Shown: one piece after another, positions 45,920-54,623 of the stretch
Position numbering within the stretch: position 1 is the first letter of the stretch
Layout: each line of letters starts with the position of its first letter
NCBI GenBank assembly: GCA_036267355.1
Contig: DATAWG010000102.1
Location: 1 to 64,000 of the forward strand
From: Pirellulales bacterium
Lineage (GTDB): Bacteria; Planctomycetota; Planctomycetia; Pirellulales; DATAWG01
DNA: 64,000 nt
Direction: 5' to 3'
Notes under the pieces: model-generated
What the model saw: only the letters and a program-made list of their open reading frames with translations
Told to the model about the DNA's origin: nothing
Database searches by the model: none
Made by a program: the position numbers and the translations under genes

Positions 45920-46846
45920 TTAGCTCACCATTCCCAATTCGGCCGGCGCGCCGGCCAAAGCCCGCGCTCGCGAGCAGGACAGCACCATGATCACCAACGT
46001 GAGGATGTAGGGGGCCGCGTTCCACAAGTAGCCCGCGGCGGAAGTTGCCAGCCCCACGCCTTGCAGGGCCACGCCAATTGATCCCGCCCCGCCGATCAAG
46101 AGCGAAGCCCAAAGGCAATTGATCGGCTGCCAGCGGGCGAAGATCACCAGGGCCACGGCCATCAACCCTTGGCCCGAGGAAATCGATTCGGTCCATGCGC
46201 CGGGATAGTAGAGCGATAGATAGCTGCCGGCCACGCCCGCAAACACTCCGCCGATGGTCGTGGCGATCAGCCGCGTGCGATTGATCGAATAACCCATCGC
46301 GGTTGCGGCAGCGGTGTTTTCGCCCACGAGTCGGACGACCATGCCCCAGCGTGTGTTCTTCAACATCCATGCCATTGCCGGCGCCAGCAGCAGGCCGATG
46401 ATGAACAGGGCGTTGATCTGCAGGGCCGAACGGACCTGCGGAATCGCCGACCAAGCCCCAAGCTCGAACGACGGCAGTTGCGGCGCGCTCGGCTGAATGT
46501 AGGGCTTGCCGAGATAGGCGGCCAAGCCGATACCGAACACCATCATTGCGATCCCGACGGCGACGGAATTGACCCTTGGCCGATTGCAGATCAATGCATG
46601 AATCGCGCCGAAAAGTGCTCCCACCGCGCCGGCCGCAAGAACGCCGACCCAAGGCGAACCGGTTTTGTAGCTGATGGCATAACCGGCCATCGCTCCCATC
46701 ACGAGCGTGCCTTCAAGGCCGAGATTCACCCGGCCGGATTTCTCCGTGAGGCATTCGCCAAGGCTGACATACAAATAAGGCGTGCCGACGCGAATCGCGC
46801 CGCCGAACACCGCCAACGGAATCGACCAGTTTCCAAGATCGGTCAT
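45920..46846 (-). CDS. ABC transporter permease, BMP/nucleoside-type (second subunit)
   Basis: Permease of 308 residues with eight or nine membrane helices. The conserved family patch LGEGCLTEKSGRVNLGLEG (here LGECLTEKSGRVNLGLEGTL) and NRPRVNSVAVGIAMMVFGIG identify the BMP-associated permease type related to ribose/nucleoside importers. Its start codon overlaps the stop codon of the first permease by four bases (ATGA), indicating translational coupling. It forms the heterodimeric membrane channel of the ureide importer. Confidence 0.93.
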   Translation of the reverse strand: MTDLGNWSIPLAVFGGAIRVGTPYLYVSLGECLTEKSGRVNLGLEGTLVMGAMAGYAISYKTGSPWVGVLAAGAVGALFGAIHALICNRPRVNSVAVGIAMMVFGIGLAAYLGKPYIQPSAPQLPSFELGAWSAIPQVRSALQINALFIIGLLLAPAMAWMLKNTRWGMVVRLVGENTAAATAMGYSINRTRLIATTIGGVFAGVAGSYLSLYYPGAWTESISSGQGLMAVALVIFARWQPINCLWASLLIGGAGSIGVALQGVGLATSAAGYLWNAAPYILTLVIMVLSCSRARALAGAPAELGMVS

Positions 46847-47958
46847 ACAGTGACGGGCTCCGCGACAACGTGGGGCGGCGCCGGCGGCGGCGGCGGGGTT
46901 GCCGCAGCCGCGGCGGCCGTGCTGATCTGGAAGACCTTCATCCGGCCGTAAAGTGTTTCAAACAGCAAGATCGTTACAAAAATAATGCCCATCAGAACCT
47001 TGACCGAGGCGTCGGGCACTTCGAGGCGGCGTTGCAAGATGCCGGATGCGGCATTCAGCCCGCCGAATAGAATCGCCGCGGGGATAATCGCCAGCGGGTT
47101 GTGCCGCGCGATAAACGACACGAGGATCCCCGCGAATCCGTAACCCGCGGCCATCAGCGCGGCATTCGCCTGCATCTGAATCGCGGAAATTTCGACCGCC
47201 CCAGCCAAGCCGGCCGCCGCGCCGCCCAACAGACAGGTGATGAAGATCAGCCGTCCCACGGGAAGCCCAGCCCCTTGAGCCGCACGGACATTGCCGCCCA
47301 CCATCCGCACGGCGAAACCGAATGTCGTATATCGCATCAGGATGAAGCCAAAGATGCAAAACACGATGCCAAACGCCAACCCCCAGTGCACCGAGCCGAA
47401 CATATTGCCCAACACCGCGGCCGCCGGAATCGGATACGTCGACGGCTTGTTCAAACTGGCCGGGTCGCGCATCGGCCCTTCCACGAGATAGGAATAAACA
47501 TCGATCGCCACATAAGCCACAAGCAAGCTGGAGATCGTTTCGTTCACCCCGCGCCGGTCGCGCAACACTCCCACGCCGGCAATCAGCAGCCCGCCGACGA
47601 CCATTCCTGCGACCATCATGCAGGGCAGGATGACAAACGCCGGAGCCGAATGCAGCGCCAGGGCCGTGCCTGCCGCGGCCAACCCGCCGAGAACCAACGC
47701 CCCTTCGCCGCCGATGATGATGAGCCCCAGCCGGGCGGGCAAGGCCGTGCAAAGCGCGGTCAGAATTAGCGGAGCGGCCCGTGTCAGCGTGTCTTGCCAT
47801 GAGGTCGAACTACCGAACGCGCCGAGATACATGTAGTAGTACAAATCGGTGAGCGAAACATGGGCGAAAGCGACCATGAACGCTCCGAACAACACCAACG
47901 AAGTCACGAGCGCCGCCACGGTGATCGTCAACGTCTCCGCCATTCCACGCCAATTCAT
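46843..47958 (-). CDS. ABC transporter permease, BMP/nucleoside-type (first subunit)
   Basis: I choose the Met at 47958 (371 residues, NWRGMAETLTITVAALV); an in-frame reading to 48072 adds a non-hydrophobic extension through a palindromic repeat. About nine membrane helices are predicted. APLILTALCTALPARLGLIIIGGEGALVLGG and GVNETISSLLVAYVAI (motifs split for reading) are typical of this permease family. The C-terminal tail is Ala/Pro-rich. It pairs with the second permease, which overlaps its 3' end. Confidence 0.92.
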   Translation of the reverse strand: MNWRGMAETLTITVAALVTSLVLFGAFMVAFAHVSLTDLYYYMYLGAFGSSTSWQDTLTRAAPLILTALCTALPARLGLIIIGGEGALVLGGLAAAGTALALHSAPAFVILPCMMVAGMVVGGLLIAGVGVLRDRRGVNETISSLLVAYVAIDVYSYLVEGPMRDPASLNKPSTYPIPAAAVLGNMFGSVHWGLAFGIVFCIFGFILMRYTTFGFAVRMVGGNVRAAQGAGLPVGRLIFITCLLGGAAAGLAGAVEISAIQMQANAALMAAGYGFAGILVSFIARHNPLAIIPAAILFGGLNAASGILQRRLEVPDASVKVLMGIIFVTILLFETLYGRMKVFQISTAAAAAATPPPPPAPPHVVAEPVTV

Positions 47959-48037
47959 AACGACATTCCCGATTTGGTTGGACGCCCGACGTTGTCCTAG
48001 ACGGATTGGCGACGATCCTGGCCGCCACCGGCCAAAA

Positions 48038-48070
48038 GCGCCACGGGCAGCCAGACGCTGCCAGTGGCAC
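48038..48070. repeat. Palindrome between the binding-protein and permease genes
   Basis: GCGCCACGGGCAGC (48038-48051) pairs with GCTGCCAGTGGCAC (48057-48070) at 12 of 14 positions around a 5-base loop. Its position, just after the gene for the abundant binding protein and before the permeases, matches the way REP hairpins lie between malE and malF in E. coli, where they raise the ratio of binding protein to permease. Confidence 0.6.
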
Positions 48071-48110
48071 ACCTTTGGCGCTCACGACTTCTTAACTTCC
48101 ATCGCGGGGT

Positions 48111-49229
48111 CTATTTTTCCGCTTTCACGCCATCGACAAAGTAGTCCATCTTGTCGAGCTCCGGATCGCCCGACGGATATCCGGTGCCCGCCGGAATCAC
48201 TTCTTTTCCGGTGTTATCTTTTAGTGGTCCTTTGAAGATCACGAAACCGCCATCCATGAATTTGGCCTTTACCGCGTCGGCATCCTTCTTCGTGGCGTCG
48301 TCGACCGGAGCGCCGTAGGGAGACATCTTCACGATCCCCGCCTTCAACCCACCCCGAAGATTGCGCGGCTCGATCTTCTTGCCGGCCTTCACTTCGTCGA
48401 CTTCGTCGGTGTAGACCTTTTCCCAGTTCCATTCGGCGCCGGTGAGATAACCCTTGGGGCAAAGTTTGGCTTGGCTGCAATGGTAGCCGCAGAAGTAGAT
48501 GCCATGCTTTTCCGCCGTTTCCGCGATCACCTTCGGGCTATCGACATGGCAGGTCAACACGTCGACGCCTTGATCGAGCAAACTGTTGGCGGCCTCGGCT
48601 TCTTTGACCGGCATCGACCAATCGCCGGTGAAGATCACCGTGCAAGTGACATCGGGATTCGCGCTTTTGGCGCCCAGTTCGAAGGCGTTGATGTTCTGCC
48701 GCACCTGCGGAATCGGCTTGGCGGCGATGAAACCGAGCTTCTTGGACTTTGTCGTCTTCCCGGCCACGATGCCCGAAAGATACTCGCACTCGTAAATGTT
48801 GCCGAAATAGGTGTAGACATTCGTCGGCATCCCCTCTTCCCAACGGCCGCCGCAATGCAAGAAGGTCGTTTCGGGGAACTCCTTGGCGGCGTCGAGCACA
48901 TAGGGCTTGAAATAGCCGTACGAAGTCGGATAGAGCATCTTGACGCCGTCGGTGTTGATCATGCTCTTCATCGTTTTCGTAATCGAAGCATCTTCCGCGA
49001 CTCGTTCTTCCTCGACCACCTTGACGCCAGGAATTTTCTTGACTGCGTCGGCGCCGATCGCATGAGCCTGGTTGTAGCCGTAGTCGTCTTTCGGCCCAAC
49101 AAAAACAAAACCGACCATCAAATCGCCGGACGAACCCGAAGGGCCTTTACTGCCGCAGCCGCTCAATCCCGAAATCGCCAACGACACGCCGAGCAACGCG
49201 CACAACAGCCCGCGAAAATTACGAACCAT
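48111..49229 (-). CDS. BMP-family substrate-binding lipoprotein
   Basis: Protein of 372 residues with a lipoprotein signal ending LSGCGSK, so the Cys near residue 25 is the lipidation site. The basic-membrane-protein fold is clear: VGFVFVGPKDDYGYNQAHAIG, then YFGNIYECEYLSGIVAGKTTK and ISKKLGF-like strand KKLGFIAAKPIPQV. Family members bind nucleosides, purines and similar ring or ureide compounds for ABC import. It lies 12 bases after the allophanate hydrolase gene and ahead of the two permeases. A biuret- or triuret-like ligand is inferred from the enzymes encoded alongside. Confidence 0.92.
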   Translation of the reverse strand: MVRNFRGLLCALLGVSLAISGLSGCGSKGPSGSSGDLMVGFVFVGPKDDYGYNQAHAIGADAVKKIPGVKVVEEERVAEDASITKTMKSMINTDGVKMLYPTSYGYFKPYVLDAAKEFPETTFLHCGGRWEEGMPTNVYTYFGNIYECEYLSGIVAGKTTKSKKLGFIAAKPIPQVRQNINAFELGAKSANPDVTCTVIFTGDWSMPVKEAEAANSLLDQGVDVLTCHVDSPKVIAETAEKHGIYFCGYHCSQAKLCPKGYLTGAEWNWEKVYTDEVDEVKAGKKIEPRNLRGGLKAGIVKMSPYGAPVDDATKKDADAVKAKFMDGGFVIFKGPLKDNTGKEVIPAGTGYPSGDPELDKMDYFVDGVKAEK

Positions 49230-49241
49230 GCATGCTCCCTT

Positions 49242-51227
49242 TCAAGAAATAAAAGTTGAATCGGACCGCGAAGGCTCGTGAGCCTGTTGATCCCTGAAGT
49301 TCCGCCAGCCGCCAAAATCGGTGATGTCGCGGGCAGTCGCGGCGGCGAACGACTCGCATAAAAATCCTTTCACCATCTCGCCATCGGCAAGCTCCACCGT
49401 CCCGATCGCCAGCGGCGGAGCCACCGAAGCCACAAGCCTGCCGAATCCTTCCACGGGCATGTCGAAGATTTCCAAATCCACCGCTCCCGGCCGAGCGTCG
49501 TCGCGCAGCAGGCCAGGCCGAGGCGGCTTCAAATCCAAAAAAGCCATGAAGCGATATTGCGCCGCCGAGCGACAGGAGCGCACGAACCGGCCTCCCCAAC
49601 GCAGCAAATCCTCGTGCAACGGTTGGCCGCGCAAATGGGCGCCGGCAACCGCCACGCGCACATGATCCGCCGCGCACGCTTGAGATGGCACGGAGTGTGT
49701 CCTCCTGAAATTCGAACTGGGCGCTTTCGAGTTGGGCAAATTCGAATCGAGCGGATGTGAGTTGCCTTGCGACGCCAAGCTTGATCGGACAATCGCCGCC
49801 ACACCCTGCGGACGCAATCGGTTGCCAGTCGCACCGAGTGGCAAATCGGTTGCCCGTTGCCATCGGGCTCCAAAGCGGCACAGTTCCAGCTCTCGGCCGG
49901 CGGGAGCAATAACGGTGATGCCGTGGGGAAGCCCGTCCGGCGTAAATCCCGCGGGAAGCGCGATGGCCGACAGCTTGAGCAGGTTGACGAAGTTCGTATA
50001 AAATCCGAGCCGCCCGCTCCAAGCGACCGAATCGTCCTGCACCTCGGCCAATTTCGGCAGCGTCGGCATCGTGGGGACCACGAGCAGGTCGGATTCCCGG
50101 AAAATCACGTCGCACAGCGGACGGAGTGATTCCAAGCGATGGCTGGCACGAAAATAATCGATGGCCGAATATTGGCTCCCCGCTTCGAGCACCTCGCGTG
50201 TAACCGGATAAACATCCGACCAATGGCTGCGCAAAAAGTGGCCCAGTGTCGCCAACCGCTCGGCCAGCCACGGCCCCTTGTAGAGCATCGAGGCCACGTC
50301 GCGCAGCGGCTGAAAATCGATCTCCGCGCGAACTCCGCCTAGCGACTCCAATCGCCCGATCGCTTGCTGAAACGCGTTTTGATGTGCTTCGTCGCCGAAG
50401 AATTCGAGTTGCTCCGGCCGTGGAACCGCAAACCGCGGCGAAATCGCCTCCGCCGCCCCATCACAGCCCATGCCCGCGCCGGCAATGCCCTCCATGCCAT
50501 CGAGGGCGCTACGGCCGCGCGCCACTTGCAACGTGGCCCAGGCGTCTTCCGCGGTCAGGGCGAAGATCGCAACGCAGTCGAGCGAGCGGCATGCGGGAAC
50601 CATTCCCTCCGCACTCAACGCCCCAATCGTCGGTTTGAGTCCCACGATGTTGTTGCAGGCGGCCGGAACCCGCCCCGACCCGGCCGTATCGCTCCCCAGC
50701 GCAAAACACACGAGTCCACGAGCCACCGCAGCCGCCGATCCCGAACTCGATCCGCCCGAAATCCTGCTCGAATCGAACGCATTCGACACCGCGCCATACG
50801 GGCTTCGATCGCCCGCCAGGCCGGTGGAAAACTGATCCATATTCGTCTTGCCGACAAAAATCGCGCCGGCCGCCATCAGGCGGGCAACGACCGGGGCAGA
50901 ACGCTCCGCGACATAGCGATACGCCGCGCAACCGGCAGTCGTCGGATAACCGGCGACGTCGATATTGTCCTTCACGGCAAACGGGACACCATACAGCGGC
51001 AAGGAGTTCCTCTCTTCCGAGCGGTGTTCGACTGCCTGAGCCTGAGCCAATAATTCCTCAAGGCCCAGCAGATGAATCCAGATCGCCGAATCGCGCGACG
51101 CTACAAGCCCGTTCCACAGATGATGGATCACCTGAGTCGGCGAGGTTGCACCGGATCGATAACGATCCGCGAGCGAAAATAAGTCAAGGCTGAAGGATTC
51201 CGCCGCCTGGCACTCCAACGCACCCAT
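49242..51227 (-). CDS. atzF: Allophanate hydrolase (AtzF/DUR1-type amidase)
   Basis: Amidase-signature enzyme that converts allophanate to ammonia and carbon dioxide. From the ATG at 51227 it has 661 residues; a TTG at 51269 would add 14. The Ser-cisSer-Lys triad is intact: Lys in YGVPFAVKDNID, cis-Ser in ISGGSSSGSAAAVA and nucleophile Ser in GSDTAGSGR. After the amidase domain (about 1-470) comes a Ser/Asn-rich linker (about 485-510) and the C-terminal allophanate-hydrolase domain (VAVAGAHLRGQPLHEDLLRWG, then WDLEIFDMPVEGFGRL-like VDLEIFDMPVEGFGRL). It is the first gene of the ureide operon, downstream of a sigma-54-type promoter. Confidence 0.92.
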   Translation of the reverse strand: MGALECQAAESFSLDLFSLADRYRSGATSPTQVIHHLWNGLVASRDSAIWIHLLGLEELLAQAQAVEHRSEERNSLPLYGVPFAVKDNIDVAGYPTTAGCAAYRYVAERSAPVVARLMAAGAIFVGKTNMDQFSTGLAGDRSPYGAVSNAFDSSRISGGSSSGSAAAVARGLVCFALGSDTAGSGRVPAACNNIVGLKPTIGALSAEGMVPACRSLDCVAIFALTAEDAWATLQVARGRSALDGMEGIAGAGMGCDGAAEAISPRFAVPRPEQLEFFGDEAHQNAFQQAIGRLESLGGVRAEIDFQPLRDVASMLYKGPWLAERLATLGHFLRSHWSDVYPVTREVLEAGSQYSAIDYFRASHRLESLRPLCDVIFRESDLLVVPTMPTLPKLAEVQDDSVAWSGRLGFYTNFVNLLKLSAIALPAGFTPDGLPHGITVIAPAGRELELCRFGARWQRATDLPLGATGNRLRPQGVAAIVRSSLASQGNSHPLDSNLPNSKAPSSNFRRTHSVPSQACAADHVRVAVAGAHLRGQPLHEDLLRWGGRFVRSCRSAAQYRFMAFLDLKPPRPGLLRDDARPGAVDLEIFDMPVEGFGRLVASVAPPLAIGTVELADGEMVKGFLCESFAAATARDITDFGGWRNFRDQQAHEPSRSDSTFIS

Positions 51228-51304
51228 CTCCGAACGGTTTAGAATAACGGCAGTCGAATTGGCCCCCAAAATGAATTGGCCGCATCAAGGGATCCCCTAC
51301 CGAA

Positions 51305-51387
51305 GGCAGGTCGGCCCTTTTCGCAAGCTATATGCCAACCTCGCGCGGCATGATGCGGATTGATGCTACGCGAGGCCGCGACCTGCC
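51305..51387. repeat. Nested palindrome overlapping the ureide-operon promoter
   Basis: GGCAGGTCG (51305-51313) pairs with CGACCTGCC (51379-51387), and inside it CCTCGCG (51339-51345) pairs with CGCGAGG (51369-51375), both perfectly. The sigma-54 element lies between the left outer and inner arms. It may be a regulator site, a foldable leader or a mobile palindromic repeat. Confidence 0.6.
51323..51338 (-). promoter_or_regulatory. Sigma-54 (-24/-12) promoter of the ureide operon
   Basis: On the minus strand the sequence reads TTGGCATATAGCTTGC: the invariant GG (51336-51335) and GC (51324-51323) are exactly ten bases apart, and the flanks match TGGCA and TTGC. Transcription would begin near 51311, about 85 bases before the ATG at 51227. 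A dyad in an AT-rich stretch lies about 85-115 bases upstream, where an NtrC-type enhancer-binding protein would act. Nitrogen control fits the gene functions. Confidence 0.6.
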
Positions 51388-51417
51388 TGATTGCTAACTT
51401 CTAAATCATTTACTGTA

Positions 51418-51449
51418 TTGCACTTAGAAAGCCATTTGGAATAGTGCAA
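51418..51449. promoter_or_regulatory. TTGCAC/GTGCAA dyad, possible enhancer site
   Basis: TTGCAC (51418-51423) and GTGCAA (51444-51449) are perfect inverted copies separated by 20 bases. GCAC/GTGC half-sites recall NtrC sites, but the spacing is wider than the usual NtrC dyad, so the identity of the binding protein is open. Position relative to the sigma-54 promoter is appropriate. Confidence 0.35.
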
Positions 51450-51838
51450 GCATTTTACGTCGGCGCCTCTGGATAATGCTTCGCCTATCCCAAACATGCC
51501 TTGAACAGTGGCAAGCACGCGCGATCCTTATGCAAGAGGTCGTGCAGAACAACGGTCAGGTTGGCAGGCGATGGCTGACCGTGGTTCGCCAGAAACTTTG
51601 CTCTGCTTCAGGGTTAGGAGAGGCAAGGGGGGCATGCCGACCGTTTGTTCAGGAGGGAGATGTCTGGGCGGCACTACATTTGCATTGGCCGTCGCATTTT
51701 GCTACGACACCCATTACCACTCAGCCGATCTGCAAATCGCGATTAGATGAGTCTGTTTCTGGCAAAACAGACCGCTCCCACCGCGTACACGTCACAAAAT
51801 CACGATCTCAAGGCGGCGGCTCCGGCCGTAATTCTCGG

Positions 51839-53338
51839 ATGATGGATTTCAGCACCTATCACCAGGGCTCGGCTTACGACGAAACGTTTATTGACGGCGG
51901 CAACCCCCGGCCAAGGTGCGAGCCGCTGGTTCGCCGGCTGCAATCGCTGACCCTCGCCGAACTGCAGCGCCATCAAAAGGCGGCCGACGGCGCTCTCTGG
52001 AATATGGGCATCACGTTTAACGTGTATGGCCATGAAGCCGGCCTCGAAAAGGTGTGGCCCTTCGATATTCTGCCGCGCATCGTCGGCGGCGAAGAATGGC
52101 CGCAAATCGAGCGCGGATTGCAGCAGCGGATTCGTGCGCTGAACCATTTCGTGCAAGACATCTATAATGGCCGCAAGATCTGCCGCGACGGCGTCGTGCC
52201 CGAAGAACTCGTCGCCACGGCCAAAACGCTCCGCCCGGCGTGCAACGGCATGACGCCTCCCGAAGGTGTTTGGTGCCATGTCACGGGCACCGATCTGGTT
52301 CGCGATCGCGATGGCCAGCTTTATGTGCTGGAAGACAATCTGCGCTGCCCGTCGGGCGTTTCATACGTGCTTGAGAATCGCGAGGTGATGAAGCGCACTT
52401 TTCCGCAAGTGTTCAACGGAATGCGCGTGACGCCGGTCGAAGATTATCCCGAAAAGCTCTTAGACACGCTGCTGCACACCGCGCCTCGGAATAGCGACGC
52501 GCCCACGGTCGCGCTGCTGACCCCCGGCGTTTACAACTCCGCCTATTTCGAGCACTCATTCCTGGCCCAGCAGATGGGCATCGAACTGGTCGAAGGGCGC
52601 GACTTGGTGATTACCGGCGGCTATGTGCATATGCGGACCACCACCGGACTGCGACGCATCGACGTGCTCTATCGCCGAATCGACGACGATTTTCTCGATC
52701 CGCGCTGCTTTCGCGAGGATTCGATGCTCGGGGTGCCAGGCTTGATGGAATGCTATCTGGCCGGCCGCATCACGCTGGCCAATGCCCCCGGCACCGGCAT
52801 CGCCGACGACAAGGCCATCTATGCCTACGTGCCGCAGATCATTCGCTATTATCTCAACGAAGATGCAATTCTGCCCAATGTGCCGACGTTCGTCTGCTCC
52901 GATCCCGCGCAATGCCAGCATGTAATCACCAACATGCACGAATTGGTCGTCAAGCCGACGAACGAATCGGGTGGATACGGCATCCTGATGGGCCCGCAAG
53001 CCTCGGCCGAAGAACGCGCTCGCTATTGCGACCAGATTCGCGCTAATCCGCGGAACTATATCGCCCAGCCGATGCTGACGCTTTCGACCGTGCCGACGAT
53101 GGTCGACGATCATCTCGAAGCGCGGCATGTTGATTTGCGGCCGTTCGTTTTATATGGCAAGGATATTTACGTCTTGCCCGGCGGTCTGACCCGCGTGGCT
53201 TTGCGCAAGGGCTCGATGATCGTAAACTCGTCGCAAGGGGGCGGCAGCAAAGACACCTGGGTGCTCATGGATCATGCCGCGCAAAATGGCGATCCACCAT
53301 CGCTGAGCCAGTCGCAATCGCTATTCGCTACGACGTAA
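51839..53338 (+). CDS. Circularly permuted ATP-grasp family protein
   Basis: I start at the Met at 51839 (499 residues), which matches where family members begin ([21 protein letters not shown]). Conserved blocks include [62 protein letters not shown] (split), [18 protein letters not shown] and [16 protein letters not shown], which identify the circularly permuted ATP-grasp type (formerly DUF404/407). These enzymes are thought to ligate amino or carboxyl groups in a peptide-like product, with an alpha-E partner. That partner gene follows about 195 bases downstream. The substrate is unknown. Confidence 0.9.
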   Translation: MMDFSTYHQGSAYDETFIDGGNPRPRCEPLVRRLQSLTLAELQRHQKAADGALWNMGITFNVYGHEAGLEKVWPFDILPRIVGGEEWPQIERGLQQRIRALNHFVQDIYNGRKICRDGVVPEELVATAKTLRPACNGMTPPEGVWCHVTGTDLVRDRDGQLYVLEDNLRCPSGVSYVLENREVMKRTFPQVFNGMRVTPVEDYPEKLLDTLLHTAPRNSDAPTVALLTPGVYNSAYFEHSFLAQQMGIELVEGRDLVITGGYVHMRTTTGLRRIDVLYRRIDDDFLDPRCFREDSMLGVPGLMECYLAGRITLANAPGTGIADDKAIYAYVPQIIRYYLNEDAILPNVPTFVCSDPAQCQHVITNMHELVVKPTNESGGYGILMGPQASAEERARYCDQIRANPRNYIAQPMLTLSTVPTMVDDHLEARHVDLRPFVLYGKDIYVLPGGLTRVALRKGSMIVNSSQGGGSKDTWVLMDHAAQNGDPPSLSQSQSLFATT

Positions 53339-53339
53339 A

Positions 53340-53488
53340 GATCTCGCGCGGAGACGCGGAGACAGCGGAGAAGAAAGCAAAGGCGAGCACCGTGGTTAAT
53401 CAATTTGGCCTGCCGTATCCGATCACAACTGGAGCGTTATCCTCTGACAATTCTCTGTTCCGTCGTCTCCGCGCCTCCGCGTGAGATC
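53340..53488. repeat. Inverted-repeat element between ATP-grasp and alpha-E genes
   Basis: Arms at 53340-53363 and 53465-53488 (GATCTCGCGCGGAGACGCGG and its near complement) match at 22 of 24 positions. They enclose about 100 bases without a gene. The arms share the GCGGAGACGCGGAG phrase with the repeat at 26706-26868, so this may be a non-autonomous mobile or dispersed repeat. Confidence 0.55.
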
Positions 53489-53532
53489 TTCGTCCGTAAT
53501 CGTATGCCGTCCCTCACCGTCCAGGATTCATC

Positions 53533-54513
53533 GTGCTGAGCCGCGTTGCCGAGTCTGTCTTTTGGATGAATCGCTATCTCGAGCGGGCCGACAATGTCGC
53601 GCGATTCATCGACGTCAACGAAAACCTGACGCTCGATCTGCAAGGCACGCTGACCGAACAGTGGGCTCCGCTGGTCTACACCACCGGCGATCACGAATTG
53701 TTTTTCGCCCGTTACGGCGAATCGTCGCGCGAGAAGGTGATGCACTTTCTCACGTTCGACCCCGAGAATTCCAACTCGATTCTGATGTGCGTGCAACGGG
53801 CGCGCGACAATGCCCGGGCGATTCGCGACATCATTTCCTCGGCAATGTGGGAACAAATCAATCGCTTCTACCTGATGATGCGCGACGCAGCCCGTTCAAC
53901 CAGCGTCGAATCGATCCGCCACACCGTCGAGCAGGTCAAGCTCCACAGCCATCTGATTCAAGGCGTGACCGAAACGACGATGTCGCACGGCGAAGCCTGG
54001 CATTTCGGCCGCATGGGCCAGCTCTTGGAACGGGCGGATAAAACCTCGCGAATCCTCGACGTGAAGTACTACATCCTCTTGCCCGACAGCCGCGATGTCG
54101 GCACGCCGCTCGACGTGGTGCAATGGTCGGCTCTCTTAAAATCGGCCAGCGCCCTGGAAATGTATCGCAAGCGCAAGGGGCGAATGCTGCCGTCGAACGT
54201 CGCCGAGTTCTTGATTCTCGATATCGATTTTCCCCGGTCGTTGCGGTTTTGCCTGGTGCGCAGCGAGCAATCGCTGCATCAAATCACCGGCACGCCCCCC
54301 GGCTCGTTCAACGACCGTGCGGAGCAGCATTTGGGCCGGCTGCGATCGTCGATGGACTACACCAGCATCGACGACATCATTCAGCAAGGCCTGCACGAAT
54401 TCATCGACTCCTTCCAATCGGAACTGAACCGCGCCGGCGATGCGATCCACACCGTCTTCTTCGCCCTGCCGCCGCAACCATCAATGAACGGACAGCAGCA
54501 GTCGATGGCATAA
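53533..54513 (+). CDS. Alpha-E domain protein (DUF403)
   Basis: A GTG start gives 326 residues. The family opening LSRVAESVFWMNRYLERADNVAR is exact, followed by the helical core with ENSNSILMCVQRARDNARAIRD and FGRMGQLLERADKTSRILDVKYY (split for reading). Alpha-E proteins are encoded next to circularly permuted ATP-grasp ligases and usually a transglutaminase-like protease; here only the ligase is adjacent. They probably form one biosynthetic or protein-modifying unit of unknown product. Confidence 0.92.
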   Translation: MLSRVAESVFWMNRYLERADNVARFIDVNENLTLDLQGTLTEQWAPLVYTTGDHELFFARYGESSREKVMHFLTFDPENSNSILMCVQRARDNARAIRDIISSAMWEQINRFYLMMRDAARSTSVESIRHTVEQVKLHSHLIQGVTETTMSHGEAWHFGRMGQLLERADKTSRILDVKYYILLPDSRDVGTPLDVVQWSALLKSASALEMYRKRKGRMLPSNVAEFLILDIDFPRSLRFCLVRSEQSLHQITGTPPGSFNDRAEQHLGRLRSSMDYTSIDDIIQQGLHEFIDSFQSELNRAGDAIHTVFFALPPQPSMNGQQQSMA

Positions 54514-54623
54514 GGGGCTGCTTTTCGTTTGGGCAGAATGGCCCAGTCGCTTCGCCGGGCCGGAGGGGTTGAATCTCATCCTTTGGCGACTGCCAGTTTC
54601 CAATGGCCAACTCGCGCAATCGC

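Larger units (their letters stand above)
51228..51838. other. Divergent regulatory region of the ureide operon
   Basis: The region between the allophanate hydrolase and ATP-grasp genes holds a nested palindrome (51305-51387), a sigma-54-type promoter (51323-51338) and an AT-richer segment with a dyad (51418-51449). In-frame sequence upstream of the ATP-grasp Met (51476-51838) is open but unlike the family and probably non-coding. Confidence 0.5.

Noticed and set aside
51476-51838. 120-residue N-terminal extension of the ATP-grasp protein
   Set aside because: The sequence is unlike the family, whose members begin at the MMDF position; the frame is merely open.
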